Source of the DNA: Gnetum montanum
Taxonomy: Eukaryota > Streptophyta > Gnetopsida > Gnetales > Gnetaceae
DNA: 64,000 nucleotides
Assembly: GCA_015680685.1 (NCBI GenBank)
Contig: MNCI01036463.1
Span: 1,129,228-1,193,227 of the forward strand
Direction of reading: 5' to 3'
The position numbers and the translations under genes were made by a program. Below, piece after piece: positions 59,568 to 64,000 of the stretch (its first letter is position 1; each line of letters begins with the position of its first letter). The notes beneath the pieces were generated by a model. The model worked only from the letters and a program-made list of their open reading frames with translations, did no database searches and was not told where the DNA came from.

Positions 59568-62500
59568 TCATGTATAGAACGGTTTTAGGAATAAGTGATT
59601 GGTTGGATTTGCAAATTCTTTTCCGTCCATGTCAGCTAGCTTGAATGCTCCGTTGTTGAATGCTTTGATGACCAGATAAGGCCCTTCCCAGTTGACTGAG
59701 AATTTATCCGGGTGTTCCCGAACAGCCTTAAGCACAAGGTCTCCTTCTTTGATGGGGCGCTTATGAATGTCATGTCGATGTCATTGCCGTTGTTGTTTCT
59801 GGTACCATTCAATTTGATCGAGTGCGCGCACGCGCTCCTCCTCCACCAAGTCCAGGTCAATGATGCGTAGATCATTGTTTTGCCCGTCGTCGAGAAGTCC
59901 AGAAAGTATGATCCTTAGAGATGGTACTTGTAATTCCAAAGGTAAAACGGCTTCTGAACCGTAAAAAAGACTGTATGGGGTTTTACCTATCGAAGTCCGG
60001 TGTGTAGTACGGTATGCCCACAATGCATACACCAGTTGTTCATGTCATCTTTGTTTGTTTTGGGCAAGAATCTTTTTGAGTACTGTGATGATTGTCTTAT
60101 TTGTTGCTTCTTCTTGCCCATTGCTCTGAGGATAATAAGGGGATGAAAACGAATATTTGATCCCTAGACTATCACAAAACGTTTTGGTCTCGGCACTGCT
60201 AAATTGTGGCCCGTTGTCAGTGATGATTGCCATGGGAATGCCAAAACGGGTTATAATGTTTTTGAGGATGAAGTGGCACACATGTTTAGAAGTAGTTTTG
60301 CGAAGGGGTGCCGCTTCTACCCATTTCGTGAAGTATTCAGTTGCTGTTATGATAAAGCCATGCTCGGCAAAAGATGTGGGTGTTATCGGGCCAATGAGGT
60401 CCAGTCCCCACTTCTGGAAGGGCCATGTGATTTGTGTTGTATGCAACTCATTTGGTGGGATATGGATGAGATTACCGTGTTTTTGACAAATACTACATGT
60501 TTTGACCTTGGACTGACAGTCGTATTCCATGTGTGGCCAGTAGTAGCCCAAGCGTCTTATTTTTGTTGCCATTGATTTTGGTGCAATGTGTCCCCCGCAT
60601 ATTCTGTCATGTACTTGTTCAACAATTCTTTTGGGCTTCGGTACTATTGACGCATGTTAATAGTATACCTTCGTAGGATCGGTGACACAATGTGTCTCCT
60701 ACTATTGTGTATTTTTTAAAACGCTTGCGTACTGCATCCTTTTGTGCGTTGGTTAAATGTGTTGGCGTTTCACCGTGCAGAAGGTATTCTTTTACGTCAT
60801 CGTACCATTCATTAGTGTGTGTTGTACTGATAGATGCGATTGGTAGCATGTCGAGAGTATGGGTTATGGGCTCGGCACAACTGGTTACAGAGCTTGGTAG
60901 TGCGTGAAATATGTCAGGGGATATGTTTAATGCCAAGGTTGCTAATGCGTCCGCAATGGTCTTGTCATTCCTAGAGATATGTTGGACATCAACATTTTCA
61001 CATTGTTTAAGTAGGTGATTGGCCAAATCACAGTATGGTTGTAAGTGTTGCGCTTTACACGTATAGACGTCTGTGACTTGGTTTACGACTAGTTGTGAGT
61101 CCCCTTTGACTACAAGCCATGTAATGTCCAAAGCTAGTGCGGCCGCGAGACCTCTGAGGAGACCTTCATACTCTGCTATGTTGTTAGTACAATGAAAGTT
61201 GAAACGATAGGTGAAAGGTTTAATTTCTCCAGAGGGGTATGTGATTACAGCGGCAGCACTTCCTCCTCGAGAGGTGGATGCTCCATCGAAGTTTAGGATC
61301 GCATCGTAGTCATCTGGCACCGTGTCCATTGCATTTACATTTTCGTCTGGGAATTCGGGTTCTATTGTACCTGGATCATGTGTTGGCGACGTGGTCATTT
61401 GATTTGCTATGGCTTGGCCTTTTACTGACGATTGTGCCACGTAGTGCAGGTCAAACTCAGCTATGATTACCTTCCAACAGGCTATCCTACTTGATTCGTA
61501 GATGTTTCCAGTTATAGCTCTGAGTACATTATCTTTACAAATTACGTTAACTTGATTTTGGAAAAGATAATGTCGCCATTTCTTTAAAGAGAAAACTAAA
61601 GTTAAACATGACTTCTTTACGTCGTTGTATCTTTTTTCGTGGGCAACTAATGCATGGCTCAGGTAGTATACAGGGACTTCAGTTCTATCATCTTGTTTCT
61701 GGCACAACATGGATGCGATTGATGATTCTGATGTAGCCAAGTAGATGTAAAACGGCTTGTTGTTTTTGGGTGGGAATACAGTGGGTAGCCGAGCGAGTGC
61801 CGTTTTAATGTTGTCAAATGCTTCTTGGCATTGCGGGGTCCATTCAAAATGGACATTTTTGCGTAGTAGGTGGTTCATAGGTGCGAGTTTTCTCGTCAAA
61901 TTTTCTATGAACCTCTTGATGAACTGTAATCGACCTTGTAACCCTCGAAGTTCGATTAGATTGCTAGGTGGTTTCAGGTTTGTAATGGCCTTAACCTTAT
62001 TGGGGTCTACTCGTATCCCTACCTCTGAGGCTACGACTCCAAGCATTTTACCTGTTTTGACGCCGAAGACGCATTTCTTTGGGTTAAGCCTTAGTTTGTA
62101 TTTTAGACAACGTTTTAACACTAAGCCAAGATCTTATACATGTTGTTCTGATGATTTTGATTTAACCACTATGTCATCTACATAATCATTGAGCGAGTGT
62201 AAGATGTAATCACTGAAAATATATGTCATCGCCCTTTGGTACGTGGCCCCAGCGTTCATGAGACCAAAAGGCATCATTGTATAACAAAAGGTTTCCCAAG
62301 GTGTCATGAAAGTGGTTCGGAGCTGGTGTTCTGGATTAATACGTATCTGGTTATATACCGAGAACCCATCCATAAAGGATAACAGGGCGTACCCAGCGGT
62401 TGAGTCAACTAGTTGATCAATGCTAGGTAAGGGGAAATCATCCTTTATGGTTGCTACGTTAAGGTCCCGGAAGTCAATGCACAGGCGGATACTTCCGTTC

Positions 62501-63056
62501 TTCTTTGGGACTATAACCATGTTTGATACCCATTCGGCATAATCAACAGCCCTAATGAAACTAGCTTGGTAGAGCTTGGTAATCTCACTACAAACTACTA
62601 ATGCCACCTCAGGTAAGACCTTTCGTGCTTTCTGTTTTACTGGCCTTAGTTTTGGATCAAGGATGATGTTATGCTGGATGATACGAGGGTCTAATCCGGG
62701 CATGTCTATATAGGACCACGCAAATGTTTTCATATTGACCCTAAGTACATTTTCAATATCTTTAGCTAGACGTGGTTCTAGTAACGCACTTAATTTTAGA
62801 ATTTTAATTTCCCCATCGGGCATGGTGATGGGAGTTTCGGTTAGAGGATCTTCAGTAATGTTTTCGGCTTCAATGTCGAGGGACTTTGTCATTCCCTCAT
62901 ATTCGTCAACCGTTTGCTGTGTTGAAGCTATTGTTGCGTCATTTGCTGATGAGCTCGCATAGACGAGATTCACATTGATATTCCTTTCAATCGTGCCGTA
63001 TGGTCCATCGATGACCAACGACTTGGTTAAGCACTTGCAATCCATTAGGCAAGTTC
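59568..63056 (-). pseudogene. Element F pol (RT, RNase H, archaeal-type RNase H, integrase)
   Basis: An N-terminal linker with MPGLDPRIIQHN precedes RT, which has VIVPKKNGSI, FMDGFSVYNQI and an intact YVDD box (about 62175-62186). A stop near 62131 separates it from a 500-codon frame (62121-60619): thumb and first RNase H (YIYLATSESSIASML), then a second RNase H with FDGAS, AEYEGLL and GDSQLV (61295-61085) that supplies its acidic residues; this archaeal-type domain is diagnostic of Tat elements. A frameshift near 60640 leads to integrase: HHCC finger (VHDRICGGHI ... CSIC), core Asp in LDLIGPI, Asp in TDNGPQ and Glu in NGQEEATNK, then a GPY-type end (WEGPYLVIKAFNNGAFKLADMDG) and stop at 59570-59568. 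In-frame TGA at 60047-60045 and 59783-59781 is shared with D. Confidence 0.93.
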
Positions 63057-63240
63057 CTGTCAAAAAATGGAGGGCCTAGTAAGATAGCGTAGGTTATTTT
63101 AGGTCTTTTGGCGATCTTTAGTATGCATGTACGAAAATGGATTAACGTGACAGTGGAACGGCAGTTTAATGCCTTATCGAGCAACGAACGGCAGTTTAAT
63201 GCCTTACCGGGCAACGAACGACAGTTTAATGCCGAAATTT
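63057..63240 (-). repeat. 30-bp punctuation repeats before RT in F
   Basis: Three copies of a 30-bp unit (plus strand GAACGGCAGTTTAATGCC...) at about 63153-63235, upstream of pol. An acceptor-like TTTTTTGACAG borders the pol frame at 63066-63057 on the minus strand. The pre-RT region of D has its own degenerate repeats at the same place. Confidence 0.75.
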
Positions 63241-63388
63241 GTGTTTTACGTGGTTTATGTGTGTAAATTTTATATATTTTTTGAAAAATTTAAAGCAAAT
63301 TCGAAAAAGCACGAAAAACGAGGCAAAAAGGAAGAAAAACGGAAAAGCGGCGGTGGCGGCGACGGCGTCAGCGTCAACGTCAACGCGC

Positions 63389-63396
63389 TATAAAAG
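63389..63396 (+). promoter_or_regulatory. TATA box of the antisense gene in F
   Basis: TATAAAAG within GCGCTATAAAAGGGG, followed by GGGGCGTCA at 63404-63412. It is oriented opposite to the element and 272 bases before the ATG of the antisense exon at 63661. D has the decayed equivalent at 23871-23879. Confidence 0.65.
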
Positions 63397-63419
63397 GGGA
63401 GCAGGGGCGTCATTTTGTC

Positions 63420-64000
63420 ATTTGACTTTCGGAGCGTGAGCGTAAACTGCTAGCGTAACCCCAGCGTAGACGCCGAGCAAAACCCCAGCGTAGACGCCGA
63501 GAGAAAACCCCAGCGTAGACGTCGAGAGAAAACCCCAGCGTAGATGTCGTGCGCAAACCACAACGTAGACGCCGACCAGACAAGCCACGGCGTAGACACC
63601 GAGATGGGCAGAGGCAAAGAAATAGAGGGCTGAGGACAGAAAGGACCTGAACTGACATTTATGGAGTAGAGTGAGGTGATGCTGCAGTGCCTACCCTGCC
63701 CGAGCATCCCCGCATGGCCCGAATCTTCTGGCAGGTAGGCCTTTGACCCTGTTTTCGTTGATTTTTAGTGTCTATTTTCTTTGTAGCGTAGACAGTTAGC
63801 GTAGGTTTTTGACGTATACACCTAGCGTGAAGGGTTTGGAGTAATGTATCGGCGTAAACGCCGCGTGTGTTATTCTCTGCGTAGACTGTCGCGGCTTCGT
63901 TTCTTCGGTGTCTAGCGTAGAGACTTGTACTGGCTTCTACGCCGAGGGTTTCTATAGCGTATACACCGGGCGTAAGTTGGATACTTCGCGGCGTAAGTCT
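63420..64000 (+). repeat. GCGTAGACGC word cluster in the antisense leader and intron of F
   Basis: CCCCAGCGTAGACGCCGAG-type units of 28-31 bp repeat from about 63457 to 63600. GCGTAGAC, GCGTAAAC and TAGCGTAG words continue from 63785 to the window end. The word family is the same as in this element's LTR (57150-58010). Confidence 0.8.
63661..63734 (+). pseudogene. Antisense gene of F, first coding exon
   Basis: ATG at 63661 followed by GAG, TAG, AGT; after 24 codons and two bases comes the donor GCAG/GTAGGC at 63731-63740. Exon 1 of the antisense gene in D (23683-23610) is also 74 nt, also phase 2, also starts ATG-GAG-xAG-AGT-GA, and shares a central GCA-TGG. The third codon is TAG here and GAG in D, so this copy is broken or uses another start. 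The rest of the gene lies beyond 64000. Confidence 0.65.

Larger units (their letters stand above)
56977..64000 (-). mobile_element. Element F: Tat-like retrotransposon with dual RNase H, partial
   Basis: Reads right to left on the minus strand: antisense-gene leader and exon (63.4-63.8 kb), pol (63056-59568), tandem repeats, 3' region, polypurine tract, 3' LTR (58147-56977). Gag, protease and 5' LTR are beyond 64000. It shares LTR ends, polypurine region, pol and antisense exon with D. It has far fewer stops and higher GC than D, so it is younger or less decayed. The second, archaeal-type RNase H places it in the Tat lineage. Confidence 0.92.

Noticed and set aside
60157-60575. Plus-strand frames opposite the F integrase
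   Set aside because: Shadows of the conserved integrase frame on the other strand.

Overview
The window looks like an intergenic stretch of a large, repeat-rich plant genome. I found no host gene, no tRNA or rRNA gene, and nothing bacterial. It is built almost entirely from decayed LTR retrotransposons of two Ty3/gypsy groups, one L1-type LINE and one tRNA-type SINE. Long AT-rich insertions, nested giant elements and heavy stop-codon decay would suit a gymnosperm or another large plant genome. I cannot name the species.

Layout. Element A (1-~8929, minus) is a degraded Athila-like element with a tRNA-Asp-type primer site; 8930-11262 is unresolved. Element D (11268-30070, plus, LTRs of about 1.66 kb, near-perfect 5-bp target duplication) is a giant Tat-like element: gag, protease, about 7 kb holding a spliced antisense gene, then RT and integrase. 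30076-31613 is unresolved sequence ending in LINE coding sequence. Element E (31619-39401, plus, target duplication GTTAC) is a pol-less relative of D that landed inside that LINE; the LINE resumes at 39407-~41820 and is itself split by a 1.2-kb insertion (39940-41148). A SINE lies near 42221-42440. Element B (42882-53064, plus) is Athila-like, lacks pol, and carries a long sense-strand extra ORF before its 3' LTR. Element C (53065-56976, minus) is another pol-less Athila-like element inserted into the 3' LTR of B. Element F (56977-64000 and beyond, minus) is the least decayed Tat-like element; it has RT, RNase H, an archaeal-type second RNase H and integrase, and it is inserted into C.

The most interesting signal is an antisense gene carried by the Tat-like family. 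In D it runs 23683-17769 on the minus strand, against the element, between protease and RT. I can trace eight exons with GT-AG borders; reading phase is kept across six of seven introns. In F the same place holds, in the same antisense sense, a TATA box and a first exon with the same length (74 nt), the same phase and the same opening codons. The extra ORF of element B may encode a distant relative of the same protein, placed in sense near the 3' LTR. Around this gene the family shows two further unusual patterns: a degenerate repeat with a TTAAACT/TATAAACT core that marks most coding-domain boundaries, and short GCGT-type words shared within each element by the LTR and the antisense leader.

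Insertion order that can be read: LINE before E; B before C before F. D's position in that order is unknown. No element here looks fully intact. F is closest, with an intact YVDD motif and integrase triad but several stops and one frameshift.
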